Positions 36,624 through 49,800 of a stretch of 64,000 bases of DNA are shown one piece after another (positions within the stretch are counted from its first letter, which is position 1; the number at the start of each line of letters is the position of its first letter). Made by a program: the position numbers and the translations under genes. The notes beneath the pieces are model-generated. The model saw nothing but the letters and a program-made list of their open reading frames with translations, was not told where the DNA came from and made no database searches. This DNA is from Paulownia fortunei. Taxonomy: Eukaryota; Streptophyta; Magnoliopsida; Lamiales; Paulowniaceae. The stretch spans positions 1,426,001-1,490,000 of the forward strand of contig CM033121.1 in the NCBI GenBank assembly GCA_019321725.1, written 5' to 3'.

Positions 36624-39600
36624 TCATTTGGAGGGCCATTTAGGAACTGTCTGGATAAGGAGCATAAGCTCCTCATTTCCCATTTCTATCTGTTCTTCTT
36701 GAATCTGCTTGGCCGAATTTGCAGCAGAGTCGCTGCACCATTGCAACTCAATGGCCTTCAGAGTAGGAACACTTCCTAAATCAGAAGGAATCTCCTTGAG
36801 CTTCTTGCATCTTAGCAATACTAGTCGTTGAAGACAGGGAAAGTGATCACTTGAGGCATTCCATTGTTCAAGATTAAGACTGTCTAGTTTCAAATACTTC
36901 AGCTTAAGAAACTCCCCATCTCTCATGTCCCATGTTTTCCCCTCAAAGGCTCTGAACAGCAATTTGAGGACCTCAAGGTTTGGGAGTGTCCCAACTTTAG
37001 AGATTTCCCTCCATGGTAGGCAGAACTTTGTCAGGGTCAATTTCTTAAGATTCGAGGGAAAGATGAAATTCGATGATTTTCTCACCCTACCATGGTAGAA
37101 CACCTTGAGTGATTCAAGCTGGCTAAGACCGTCAAGAACTGGAAACTGATTACAATTTGTGGCTTGATTCCATGATTCCAGAAATATGCATTTCAACTTA
37201 CGGAGATTGGGAAAACATCCTAAAAGATTCTCTGCAACTTTTCCATAAGAAAGTGATGGTGTACAAAGTGTTTCTACCAATTCCAGGGCTGTCCTATCAT
37301 TCAACAAAATGAAAGAAACACGTTCGTCTATGTGAACATGCCTCAAATTTGCCATTTTCCATATGGTATCAGGTAAAGCAACTTCACCTTTCACTCCTTT
37401 CACAAAAAGCGTTTCAAGGTTCAAAAGTTTGGCTATACATGCTGGGATAAAATTCATGCCACCTCGAACTGCCAAGTACCTCAAGTGAACCAGAAACTCA
37501 AATCCACTGGGAAAAGAATCTCCCAAATTGATGCTGCTCAAATCTAGTACTTTAAGAAGTTTTAAACTGTAGAAAATGAAGGAGAAATCCAATGGATAAA
37601 ACCATCGTTGTGAGTAAATATCATCAGTAGCACAAAACAGCGGAGAGCGGACATTTCTGTCCGAAGGCCTCCATGCAATAAAATCAGCTCGCTTACATTG
37701 GATGCACAGCCGAGGTGGCTGGGGAGATGATGGATGGAAACTGGCATTATCATCCAAACTCCCTACAAGAGCATAAAGCTCATTGTACCCGTTTACCATC
37801 TGCAAAAAGTTCTCCTTTTTAGCTTTTAACAAGCACAGATCACGTAGTAAATCATGAACATGACAAGTTTTGACCCCTCCTTTTGATCTAGTTTTGTCTA
37901 CTGTTATGAGGCTTCGACCAATTAGATCCATCAGATAATCTTCTGCTATATCCTCTACACTCTTCAGCTCACTTTTTGGCACAAATCCTTCAGCTACCCA
38001 TAACCTTAACAATTTCTGAACAGGAATTTCTTTGCTTGCTGCAAATGCTCCGCAATAAAGAAAGCATGGTTTCAGATGATTTGGTAGATGAATGTAACTG
38101 AGTTCTAGTATGTCCAGGAATTACTTCGACTCACTAACTATTAGAGAATTCAGACTTTCAGCTACTTGTTCCCACTGACTTTTTTTCTTTTCCATCCTAG
38201 AAAGAAGTCCAGCTACTACAGCAACAGCAAGAGGTAGGCCTTTACATTTTTTTGCTATTTCTTTTCCAACTTCCACCAGCTCCACTGGACAGATTTCTTT
38301 TTGAAATAACTTTTCCTGCATAAGTTTCCAACTTTCTTCTTCAGAAAACAAGCGAAGATAATGTGGCAAGCTACCAGGTTTAGCTTTCGAAGCTATTTCA
38401 TGGATTCTACTTGTGATCATTATTCTACTTCCGATTCCGTCATTTGGAAAACATATTCTCAAGTCATCCCATGCACTGATGCTCCACATGTCATCCATTA
38501 CAATAAGATACTTCCTTCCCTTTAGACTTTTGTACAGTTTTTCAGCTAAATCTTCATCGCTCAGTTTGTATATTTTATCTGTAAGCTCAACAACATGGCC
38601 TAAAATTTCAAGCAGCAGCTGCCTCTTTTGATAAGTTTGTGAAACACCAAGCATGTATATAGAAATGATAGGCAACTAAAGGATCATTATATATGCTTTT
38701 GGCAAGAGTTGTTTTGCCAAGACCAGGCATGCCCACAATGGACACAATATCTAGCTGTTGCGATCCTCCAGTAAGTCGCTCGATAATTTGTTGAGCTTCA
38801 TCTTCAAAACCCACCACTACTTCGTCACCTTTTGGTCCATGAGCCTGCGATGACACAATGCTGGAAGTGTTTCCAGCATAGGGGTTGGTGATGAAATACC
38901 TTTCCTTAAGAATATGTCTCAGTTTCATTTTGATGAACTTAAACTCTTCTATAAGTTCAGAAATCCATAGCATATGATACCAAAGAGGTCCATCTTGAAC
39001 CACAATTGAGTTGATGACAAATTCGGCCTCATGAGCCACCTCAATAATGCATGCCATAAGATCTTTCATTTCATGCTCATAGCACTTCTCTAGGATTTCC
39101 TTGAGTAAAGGTCTAAGGGAAACTAGCTCACCATGGATTGATTCAATTTGATGCTTCAAAAGAACAATAGAATCTGCCCTAAGCTTCTGCAACTCGTCCA
39201 GATTCTTCAAGACAAAATCAATAAAGCTCAGTGCATCAATCCCGATGAAGCTGAATTGTGATTGTCTTACTCCTTTAAAATAGCAATCTCTGACCTCTGA
39301 CTTGACGATCATAATTTTTTCAAGCAAAGGAAAAAGCAGAAGATTTAATGCATTTTCTGTCTCTTCTTTCGCTTTGTCCAGATGAAAAGATTCAACGATT
39401 ACTCGTGCTTTGTTAATGTAGGCTCCAACATCACACTTTATGTTCTTCCCTGGTGGAGGATCCATGAGCAAGGCTCTCAGGAATCTCAGCTCCTGAAAAG
39501 GTATCACAATTTTATCATTAAAAGGAACCACAAAATCAGACTTGCAGTTTGGCATTTGCATCAGATTGTTGAGGAGATAACCAAATGTCACCACATTTCG

Positions 39601-40782
39601 CATTTCCATTGGAAGAGTCTTAGAGGGTGATGACTTCGAATATTTCAAAAATGCAGCATAGATCTCTTTGATTTCGAATTCAATATGCTTAATCATCGAT
39701 ACCAGATAAGAAATGTTGCTCTTCAAACGTAAAATTTCATCCACTTCATCCACTAAACAAAAATAAGATACATAAGCTGCATGGTCAATAACATATTCAA
39801 TATGAGTTAGAAGGTTTTTGAATTTCTCATGCTCAGAGCCATCCAAAGAATCTGTTGGTCTTACTATCCAACTGGATGGGCTTCCTTTTGCTGTAAACTG
39901 AAGAAAATTTCTCACATAAATTAGCTTCTCCTAGAGGGCTTCAATATGTGTCTTCACTGATGCAATCAGATCAGTCTTACAGCTTTGGAGATCCTTTAGA
40001 TTCTCTAGGAGAGAGACAACCAATTCCATGATAATCTCATCCTTGGTGGGAGCATCAGAACGTGCAATTAAATAGGTGCAGGCATAATGAAATCTAATAT
40101 CTGGCTTATAAGTGTTTAACTTTTCTAGAGTACTAGAAACCAAAAGTTGTAAGTCTCTGATCACAATGCCATCTGTTTCTGGTCTGAGACAAAGTGAGTG
40201 AAGTTCTGATGCTGTATTTTGGATAAAATCTTTGATTTCATGCCTAAATTTGTGCACCATGTCTTTGCCTTCCATTCCCTTGAGATATGTTCTTAGAAAT
40301 CCCATCTCCAGTTTAAGGGTATGAATTTGATTCTTGATAAACATGGTTAACTCCCTGTTGTTGACTAGCCATTCCAGATATTTCACAGGATCAGCAGCAG
40401 CTGTTAATCCACCAATATTCTTTAGCAACTCCACATGTACCGAGTCAGCAGTAGGAGTCAAGTCCAAGTGATTCTCTAGCAACTCGAGATTATGAACTTG
40501 ATCAATATAAGAACTTAAGCTTTTCTGGTTGTATAGCCACTCTAAATGTTTCACTGGTTCATCAGAAGAAGTCAAATGACCATGGTTCTGTGTCCACTTT
40601 TGATGGTTCACATTGTCGACAACAACTACTGTGTCAATATGATTCTCTGTCCATTGTTGATGTTTCACCACGTCATCAGCAGAAACTAAGGCCAGGTGGT
40701 CTTCTAGCCACTCCAGATGTTTCAGATTGCCATCAGAAGTGAAATCAACCAACTCTACTGCCTCTACTCCCTCCCTCCTCTG
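36624..40782 (-). pseudogene. Broken R1-type CC-NB-ARC-LRR (late blight resistance-like) gene
   Basis: Intracellular immune receptor family. The minus-strand frame reads the 19-residue repeat block (40728-40326), then R1-like helical N-terminal sequence, P-loop GMPGLGKTTLAK (~38733-38698), kinase-2 YLIVMDDMW, GLPL motif KCKGLPLAVAVVAGLL, MHD-type HVHDLLRDLC, and LRRs to the stop at 36624. Three lesions break it. An in-frame TAG at 39931-39933 lies between HIEAL and EKLIYVRNFLQF. A frameshift lies at ~38641-38651: AWCFT.. runs into a stop while the other frame reads VSQTYQKRQLLLEILG. An in-frame TAA at 38121-38123 lies between SESK and FLDILELSY. All flanking sequence stays recognisably NLR, so decay is recent. 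No ATG opens the first segment; an acceptor-like TATACAG at ~40783 suggests an upstream exon. Assembly error is possible but would need to occur three times. Confidence 0.88.
40326..40728 (-). repeat. Seven tandem ~19-codon repeats in the N-terminal part of the NLR
   Basis: Units read, in order: NLKHLEWLEDHLALVSADDV, VKHQQWTENHIDTVVVVDN, VNHQKWTQNHGHLTSSDEP, VKHLEWLYNQKSLSSYIDQ, VHNLELLENHLDLTPTADS, VHVELLKNIGGLTAAADP, VKYLEWLVNNRELTMFIKNQ. The consensus is approximately V-K-H-L-E-W-L-x-N-H-x-x-L-x-x-x-x-D-x, period 57 bp with one 54 bp unit. The repeats lead directly into the ordinary R1-like helical sequence (IHTLKLEMGFLRTYLKGMEG). The second NLR locus lacks them. Confidence 0.8.
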
Positions 40783-43659
40783 CTGTATACCAAAATGGCA
40801 AATCTGGCTAATCCTACAAAGTAGATGAAAATTTCAGAGCCTTCTAATTTCTGTCAAATAGTAACTTCCACAAAGTATCTTAAGACAATAAACTATATGT
40901 AAGAACAAAGTTGATACTTCGTTAGCTAAAGAAACTATTGATCTTATGATTTGTATTTAATTTTTCGTAAACTCATGTGGACACCTGAACTTCATCCATG
41001 GAGAGTATATAGAACTAAATGCTACACTAATAATGGTTTTTGTAACAAATACATTAATAAATAAATAAATAACGAAAACCTAGACATTGTAAATGCAGTT
41101 AAATTCTGTATCACTAAATAATGTGGAAATGATGATATGATGATCTGACAATTTCTTCCAGATAAGAAACAATGATGTAGCTAGTTTACCACTTTTGAAG
41201 GCTGAAGTTGGACAACATCACATTGCACTCTTCAGTGGACCTTGCTTGAATAGCAATTCATTGCTCCCCTACAGAAAACTAAGATAAGATTAAAAAAGGG
41301 ACAAAAACCAAAGTTCATGGATTTACACGTTTTTCTCACTTCAACTGCATCCTGCAATTTCTCAGATGCAAAAAGAGCCCAAGTGCAGAAAAGAGAAGTT
41401 TTCAGATATCACACATTGCCCTTAAGATGTAATATATCTTAATTGTCAAGGTATAAGAGAATTATGAAAGAAGAATTTGTCAGAATGCAGAGATGAAAAG
41501 GGCAATTATTCTGTATCATACACGAATTGCTAAGGGCCAAAAATTCTTCATCCTGGTGCTGAAATAATTGTGTACATATGAAAAAGTTAAAACGAGAATT
41601 ATCCGATGATGGATATAATGATGGTCACTAAGTTCTAGCACTTCTCAAGCACCATAATACTATAGTGTAAGAATACAAATAGGATACCAAATATCTGGAG
41701 TCTTTGATCTCTACCATTTACTGCCAAAAAAGGTGAATACCCAAGATGTACTTAAAGCTCTGCAACTTTTACTGATGTTATCGAGATTGGTTGAATTCTT
41801 TGAAGATGCTGAACTATTATGGTCTTTCCTTCTGCATAAAACTTCAATCAATATGATTGTTAAATCCCACAAGAACTAAAGATTGCTAAACCCTTCCAAA
41901 GTTAGGCCCCCTTGGAGGACATTCTAGGAACTCATATTTTTTTAATATACTTGGGATTATGTCACATTAGATTTCCCATCTGTTTCTTATGTTATACTGT
42001 CACCTCTATTATACTAAAAGCAAAAGCTTGCCTCCATTCAGAACTTTCCATAACCAACTAGCAAGGAAATCAAAAATAAAAATACAATGAAAAAAAAAAA
42101 TTCAGCTGCCAAAGAGCCAATAGAAACTTTAATCAACCAAGAAAACGAAAATAACAGTGTAATTAAGTCCGATATAAGTAAAATCACAATGTGAAATTGA
42201 TGTACTTCTATCAATATGCATCTGATCATTCTTATTCCACTCCCAAATTTGTGATTTCTCAGTTCATTCTCCAATCCTAAGAACAATGAGGAATGAATCT
42301 CCATTACCCATTTCCTGATGTCAATGTGAATGTACAGCATAAACTATCATAGAGTACAAGTTGAAGTGCAGATATGTAATAGTAGTCCAACCAATCTTCA
42401 AACCGATGAAAACCAATGGAAAGAAGCTTACAGTGGTCTAGTTGTGCAACTGTTTCTTGGAAATCTGCTGCAAAAGGAAATCTTTTTCCTCCTGGTGTTT
42501 CTTGGAAATCTGCAGCCAAGGTGAAATTTTTTCACATCTTGTATTTGGAGTCAAACAGCTTCAAGAATTCCTGTACGCGCATGATCTAGAAATTGGCTCA
42601 CAGTATCCTAAAATTGTATTTTAGCGCAATTTTTATATTAAAATAATATAATTTGTATATCAAGCTTAAAATTTACTTTCAACTCATCTATTTTAAATTT
42701 TATTTTAAAAAAAATATTTTTTATTATTTAATTTAGAATAATTATTTTATTTTATTAAATATTTATTTATAATTTTATTGATATATTAATACAATTACTT
42801 ATTAAATTTATATTTTATATTTAGTTAATTAAAATAATGTATTTTATTTATATAATATAATTGATAGTAAATAAAATAATATAAATAAACAAACCAAACA
42901 ATTAATAATAAGAAATATTTTTTTTTGAAAAATATAAAAAGAAATAATTTTATTTATGTATGTTATAATTTTGTTTATTTATTTATAATTTTATATGTAC
43001 ATATAAAATACAAAAAGAAATTATTTTGTTAAAAAATATACAATTAGGATAAAAATATAAAAAAAATTTAAATATTTTTAAACATAATAAATAATATAAA
43101 ATTCGTTAAACAAAAAATTTAAAAAAAAAAAAGGAAAAAGAGATAACGCATTGCTGCGCCATGCGCTGTCTATTTCAGCACAGGATATATAGCACAGTAT
43201 TGGGATTGGTTTTATAGTTGAACCTAATAGAGAAGCCCGTAAAGTGATTTTTAACTCGTATATTTGAATTTGTTGGGACAGACTTAAATGAACACTGAAA
43301 CCAAGCAACCATTTTTTTTACTTTAAAAATATATTAACTGCACAGGTACTAATTCTTTATTAAGATGAGATTAATGATGCAAAATAAGGATTTACTATAT
43401 TAAATATCTGAATTCAAGTGACAAAAAATCTTTTTCTATGCCTAGTTGAAGGATAAAATAAGGAAAGTGCATCAAATAATGAGATATATCTGATTATTAG
43501 ATGTTCATTGTAATTCTATTATTCAATAATTCACTATTATTTCAACCACATTTAAAATTTATTTTATTTAAGTTCATAATTTTTCTATTGAAAAGAAAGA
43601 TCAATTATGAAATCATATATCCAAAATAAGCATAAAATCAAAAGAGTCTTTTTTTTTAT

Positions 43660-43660
<1 letters not shown>

Positions 43661-43699
<39 letters not shown>

Positions 43700-43704
43700 C
43701 TCTC
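43661..43704. repeat. (CT)n microsatellite
   Basis: Two CT dinucleotide runs interrupted by a single TT. Confidence 0.9.
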
Positions 43705-44078
43705 CTTTTTCATTGCAACAGAAGTCCGAACAAGTCATTGAAATGTACATTCTTGGAATTCTTTCCTCATAAATATGAGGCACTAATTTCAACCCAGAAC
43801 CCCTCATAATCTCAAATTAATTCATAATTTACAGGACACTCTTATTCTTTAAATATATCCATACACATTCTTCTTTCAATCTTCAGATTGCTGTCAATTC
43901 CACAAACACAATCACACACACACAGACATATGTGTATGTGTGTGTTCTGAATCAAGAACTGAAGAGGAAGAAGGAAAACAATGCAGTTGCATTATTTCTT
44001 GCAATCCTGAAATTCAAAATTCACCGCATGGGGTATGAACACCCCAGTCCCACTAAAGTTGGCAACGGGGTAATATAA

Positions 44079-44230
44079 GTGATGTGGTATAGATTGGAAC
44101 AAACCTATGTAATTCGAATCATAAGTAAAAAATTTGTGTGATGTAGATCAGCATGGACCTACACAGCTAGAATCATAAGTAAAAATATAGTCAGTATAGG
44201 TCAGGATCGACCTGCATAATTTGAATTATA
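44079..44230. repeat. Three imperfect ~54 bp tandem repeats with palindromic GGTC/GACC cores
   Basis: GAATCATAAGTAAAAA recurs at 44116 and 44170 (period 54). Each unit contains a diverged inverted core of the form TAGGTCAGGATCGACCTGCA. The third unit is partial. Confidence 0.6.
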
Positions 44231-44827
44231 TTGAGTGAGTTAATTGGAAGTAAGTTAGGTTGGGATGACAGAAAATTTTTTAAGTATACAAATTGGGTGA
44301 ATAAGTTAATTCAATACATAGGTCAAAAGAGTAGCACGACCTATTAGGCGACTTCTATCTAGAATTTGAAAACTTACCGACCTCTAGATCGGGCAGATTA
44401 AGAAGAAATTTAATGACCTCCAAATACGACAGGTTCACGAGAAAAATGAAGAAAAAATGATTATGTTTAGAAAATGACAAGAACCTTCAGAAAACGTGGA
44501 TACGTATGCAGTAATTTTTATAATAGATTGATATTTGAAATCTCTCTTTTACCCTTATTGAATATTTATAAATAAGAAAATTCATATAATATCACATGTT
44601 ACACTTTTGATTACACTTTTGATATAACAAAAATACACCTATTTATTTATTTTTCATCATCTCCAAAAGAATTGCCATTGACTTGAGTATCGAAATTCTT
44701 ATGTCGGGTCACGCCGACGTTTTGTCTGGATGATCCAACCAAGCCAAAGAAAAAGAACAAAAACAGTGAATTAGGATTTAAGGCGCACTATCTCCAACAA
44801 GTGCACTGACCAATCATAGTAGTTTCT

Positions 44828-45019
44828 TCAGTGCACCACTCTAGTCTTCCCAGTTATTACCTTGGAATTCTTGGCAACTGATGATGACACAAATTTATAA
44901 GGGTTCACTTCCTCAGAATTGTCGATCAATTGAACAATCTGCCTCTTCAGTTCTTCGTAAAAGGTATCTTCTTCATAGTTCTTGTACTTGCCTCTAATGT
45001 TGTTTGCCTTCATGTCCAT
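44828..45019 (-). pseudogene. Decayed copy of a small plant-specific FYxEL(R/K)RQ protein
   Basis: An ATG-initiated 63-codon frame contains YEEDTFYEELKRQIVQLIDN, clearly related to DDVFYCELRRQVLQLTAEDD in the copy at 55422. After the TGA at 44828-44830 the same frame continues RNYYDWS, matching GYYNWPG of the other copy, and then degenerates without the C-terminal NLWRTGNGTGVFIP block. I read this as a truncated, stop-containing paralogue; a functional 63-aa product cannot be excluded. It lies 1.8 kb downstream (3') of the second NLR. Confidence 0.6.
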
Positions 45020-46801
45020 ATTTGTGATTGTTCAAATAAAAAAGAGACCAAATTGGGTTTTTTTTTTATATACGTATTTGAAGGGTTGGTTGAGCAAAGT
45101 CAAGGGCCATGAAGATGTATAGTGAAAAACCATTAAATAGAAGTAAAATCCAAATTAAGAATGTGACTGGGTTCTTATTGTTTTAATTTTATTTACCCTT
45201 TCTTCCTAGAAATGAACAGATGGGAAGAATTTTCATGAAGTACAATGAATTTGATAACATTTTTGCAGATTTTTCATTCTTCTGATGTGTCCATAAGCAA
45301 TGGTTTTAGTCCTTTAGACTCCCTGGATACATGATTTACTGCATTTGTCACGAAAAAGAATGATCTGGTAAAGAAAATGAGAGAGGGTATGACTTTTATT
45401 ATGACTTTTATGTACAAAGCTTACGTGTTATTTCAATTATTCTTTTTATTACTTTTTCGAGTGGACAATATCAATAATTAATTAGGTATTATGAATAATT
45501 ATCTAACAAATGTCGTACTAAAGTTAATATTATATTAGATAAAACACATATTTATGATGGGACTTTAAATTACAACCTCAGCAGTCAAAAAATTTTGGAG
45601 TCTCAATCTTGCCAACTTATGTTAGATCATATTAACTTTTTTTTTCTTTTTTTAATTAAGAAAATTGCATACCAAATCAAGGAAATCACGTGCTTTAATT
45701 TTCTACATCATATATACGTGTGTGTATCAATTTCATTTTAAAGTACTAATCAATCCGAACTATTTACAATCATATTTTTTTTTAAGTTCTAATGTATAAT
45801 ATATTAAGGTGCTTCAAATATGGACCAAACGAATCATTTATGACAATTTCATATAAGAGAAGTGTAAAAATTGAGGTATCGAGATAAATAATGACTTATA
45901 AACAGTAAAAATTCTCAGCACATATGAAAAAATGAATATTTTGATGCATAAAAACAATTAATTTGTAACATTTTTATACTTTTGTCTATAACAAAGAAAA
46001 CATGCATTTCAACCAAAATGACCATCTTTAATATTTAATAGTAGACTAAGTAGGATGGGTAGGAATATAAGTGCAAATTACCAAGGAAATAAGAAGAATG
46101 AATATCAAGTCAGGTTCAAGAATGAGAATTCAGCAAAATGATATTATATTGTCAATTTGCGTCAAGAATTGCTGTTGTGCACAATGAAAGAAATTGCAAT
46201 AAAGCTATAAGATTACTATGTTTGGTATTTTCGTCTCAATTCTTTTTTTATTCCCAATTTATTCTTTCAAAATAAAACCAAAATATACATCAAATTTTCC
46301 AATAATACATACATTGTCCCAAATCATCCAAAACATTATCAAACATAACATTCCCAAAAGAGATACAACACAATTTGCCAGACAGTCCCCCCAACCCCAA
46401 GAAACCAAGCAAAAACAACACAATGAACAGAACATATATAACAGCCATTTCTAGCTTCCAGACTCAGAAAATTGGATCACAAACAGCAGAATGTATAAGA
46501 TATTATTCACAAAGTGCAGCAGAGTTTTGTGGGCATAGTGCAGAGCATAACAAGGATTCAGCAAAGGAAGCACAAGAGGTACATGGCATCACCAGCAGTT
46601 TGCAGAAAGTGAGATTCCACCACATTCATTAGTGAAGTACTCCTCAGCATTTGATTGTGTTCCAAAACACGACGAATTCCATGAGCTTCTTGGATTCATC
46701 TGAATTCCATGAGCTGGTTGAATTCCAAAAGATGGAATAAATTCAAGTAACTTACAAAAGATTTGTGATACTCCACTTGCTCTTAGAAGATTACCCCAAC
46801 T
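45020..46801. other. Intergenic region, no gene seen
   Basis: AT-rich. It contains the 3' flank of the second NLR from about 46500. Open stretches at 46218-46632 have no recognisable product. Confidence 0.5.
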
Positions 46802-49800
46802 CTAATATGGAGGATAGATATGAACCTTGAGCAACTCATTTCCAGCGTCCTTTTGTTCTTCTTGAATCTGCTTGGCTGACTTTGCTGCAGAGTGACTGCA
46901 CCACTGCACCGTGATCGCCCCTAATGAACAAATATCCCCTAAGCTAGAAGGGATCTCCACAAGCTTATTGCATCTCTGTAAAACTAGTTGCTCAAGGCAA
47001 GGAAAGTTATCAGAGGAAGCATTCCAATGTTTTATGTTCAGACTCTCTAATTTCAGGAATTTGAGTTTAGGGAAATCACCATCTCCCATATCCCACAGTT
47101 CACCCTCTACTGCTCCATTGAGTAATTTGAGAACCTCAAGGTTTGGCAGCTTCTGAAAGCTTGAAATTTCATTCCATGGCAGAAGGAACTCTGACAGGGT
47201 CAACTTTTTTAAGTTCAATGGAAGATCAAATTCACATGGATATCGCACCATACCATGGTAAAGTACATTCAGTGATTCAAGTTGATCAAGGAACACCAAT
47301 TTCGGAAGCATGTTGCAGTTTTGGGTGACATCCCATGATTCCAGAAAAATGCACCTCAATTTTCGAAGATTTGGTGTTCTTCCCATGAACTTCTCTTCTC
47401 CGTAGGAAATTGAAGGTGTTGAAAAGGTTTCCAAATTCAGTAACTGGAGGAGTTTTCAGGCGTACTGTCATCTAAAATGAACTTTGCATTGTCTTTTATA
47501 TGCAAATGCCTCAACTTGGCCATTTTCCAGATTTCATCTGGTACTACAATTTCACTGACTAATCCTTTCACAATCAAAGTCTCTAAGTTCCAGAGCTTGG
47601 CTATTGATGACGGGACATAGTTACAATAACTCCGAACTGAGAAGTACCTCAAGTGAACCAGCATTTGTAGATCAGCAAATAAATCGTCATCTTCTATTGC
47701 ATCACTCTCCAATTCCAACACCCTCAGCAATTTCATTTTGTCAAGGACTAAATAACTTTGCTTGGTGTAAGATAATGCACCTCCATCCAAAAAGAACAAA
47801 AGAGAGCGTACAGTAGGGCTACAAGGCATTGGGATGATGCCGTTTTGTTGTTTTACTTGGATGCTAAGTCGCCTATGCTCATAGATTAGAGGATCAGGTA
47901 ACAACCTTTCCACATGAATCCGCTGCAGGAAATTTTCTTCTTTAGCTTTTGCCAAACACAAATCACGTAACAGGTCATGCACACGACACGTTTTGACCCT
48001 GCCATTAGATCTTCTGTCGGCAATTATCACTAGGCTTCTATCAATCAGATCCATCAGGTTCTTTTCTGCTTCATCCTCTAAGCTCTTCAGCTTAGTCTTC
48101 TGCACAAATCCTTCAGCAATCCATAACCATGTCAATTTCCTCACTTGAATTACTTTATCCACTGGGAATGCTCCAAGGTAAAGAAATAATGGCTTCAAAT
48201 AATCTGGTAAAAGTTTGTAACTCAGTTCTAACACTTCCATTCCCTGTCCTTCAGCATCACCAAGAATATGAGAACTTAAATTTTCTGCAACTTGCTCCCA
48301 GAAACCTTGTTTCTTGTCTGACCTCACAAGAAGCCCTGCTACCACAACAACCGCAAGTGGTAATCCGTTGCATTTTTGTGCAATTTGCTTTCCAACTTGC
48401 TGCAGTTCCCAAGGGCACATTTCTTGATGAAAGACCTTTGCGTTTAATAGATCCCAACTCTCATCATCAGTTAGAAGACGAAGTTCAATAGGATCACTAT
48501 GATATTTGGCTTCAGATCCTGTTAATTTGTTTCGACTAGTCAACATAATCCTGCTTCCGTTGCTGTCATCTGGAAAGAAACGCTTTAGGACCCCTATCGC
48601 ATCTATTCCCCAAACATCATCCATTACAATGAGATATCTCCTTCCCTTTAACTGTTTATAAAGCATTTCAGACAACTCGTCATCTTCCATTTTACGGATT
48701 TCATCTGTAAGCTTAATTACAGAACTTAAAATGCTAAGCATCATTTCATTCTCTACATAGTTAGGTGAAACATAGCACCATGCACGAACATAAAAGTGAT
48801 CAACAATTAAAGGATCTTCATATACTATCTTTGCAAGAGTTGTCTTACCAAGTCCAGGCATGCCAACAATGGAAACAATATCAAGCTTCTCTGTACCTCT
48901 AGCAAGTCGTTCCTTTATTAGTTCCATTTCATCCTTGAAACCCACCACCACATTAGTTGGGGCTAAGGCTTGAGATGGCACATGATTGGGACCTTTGCCA
49001 GATTTGTTGATTCTGTTCTCAGTACTAGTATTTGCAAAAATCTCCATTACAGCTGCTTTAATTAGCTTGATGTCTTCTGTATAATCAGAAATCCACAGAG
49101 ACTGGTACCAGACAGGATAACCTCTGGCCAGCAAAAGGTTGATGAGATGTTCAGCCTCATATGCAACAACCGTGATACGATTGACAACATCATTCAATGT
49201 TACATCTGCAGCAGAATGATTTGTGATATGCTGGAGAAAGGATCTGAGAAACGCAATGTCCCCGTGAATTGCCAGGATTTGATCCTTCAGATCAATGATC
49301 ATATCAGATTTGATGCTTGTTAGCTCCTCCAAATCCTCGAAAAGAAAATCGAAAAATCCCACAGGAGCAACTTTGGGAAATTTTAATTTCTGTCGAGTTA
49401 AAACTTTGCTAAATATCTCACTGACTTCTGCTTTGACAAGCTTCATATTTTCCAGAAAATCTGATAGCCCTGAACTGATCTCTCTTGCCATATTTTCATT
49501 ATTGAAAGATGAGCATATGACAGATCCTATCTTCCTTGCCATGTCTTTGATATGTATTCTGACATCAAATATTTCCTTCTGCTCAGCACACAGTATTGGC
49601 AGGTTGATGAACAAGTCTTTCAGGAACCTTAGTTCCTCGTGGAGGGTTTCAATTTGATTCTTAACTGGCACTTTCATCAAAACCTCATCTTTTAGTAGCT
49701 CAATTAGATTGTCTTGGAGACAATCGAAAAAGCCCACTTGAAATTCATCAGGCAAGTGACTGCCAAATCGCTGTAAAGCTTTGAAGACTCCAGCAGAAAC

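Larger units (their letters stand above)
40783..44827. other. Intergenic region upstream of the first NLR, repeat-rich
   Basis: 40783-42600 probably includes 5' exon(s) or leader of the NLR, but none could be fixed. A TGTTTCTTGGAAATCTGC segment is tandemly repeated near 42450-42515. 42620-43130 is extremely AT-rich low-complexity sequence. 44079-44230 is a tandem repeat. No intact gene. Confidence 0.45.

Noticed and set aside
42304..42624. Overlapping frames with a repeated ADFQET-like peptide
   Set aside because: They arise from a short tandem duplication of noncoding sequence (TGTTTCTTGGAAATCTGC); no gene context.
48129..48491. Plus-strand open frame of 120 codons opposite the second NLR
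   Set aside because: Antisense shadow of the NB-ARC coding region with no protein-like features.
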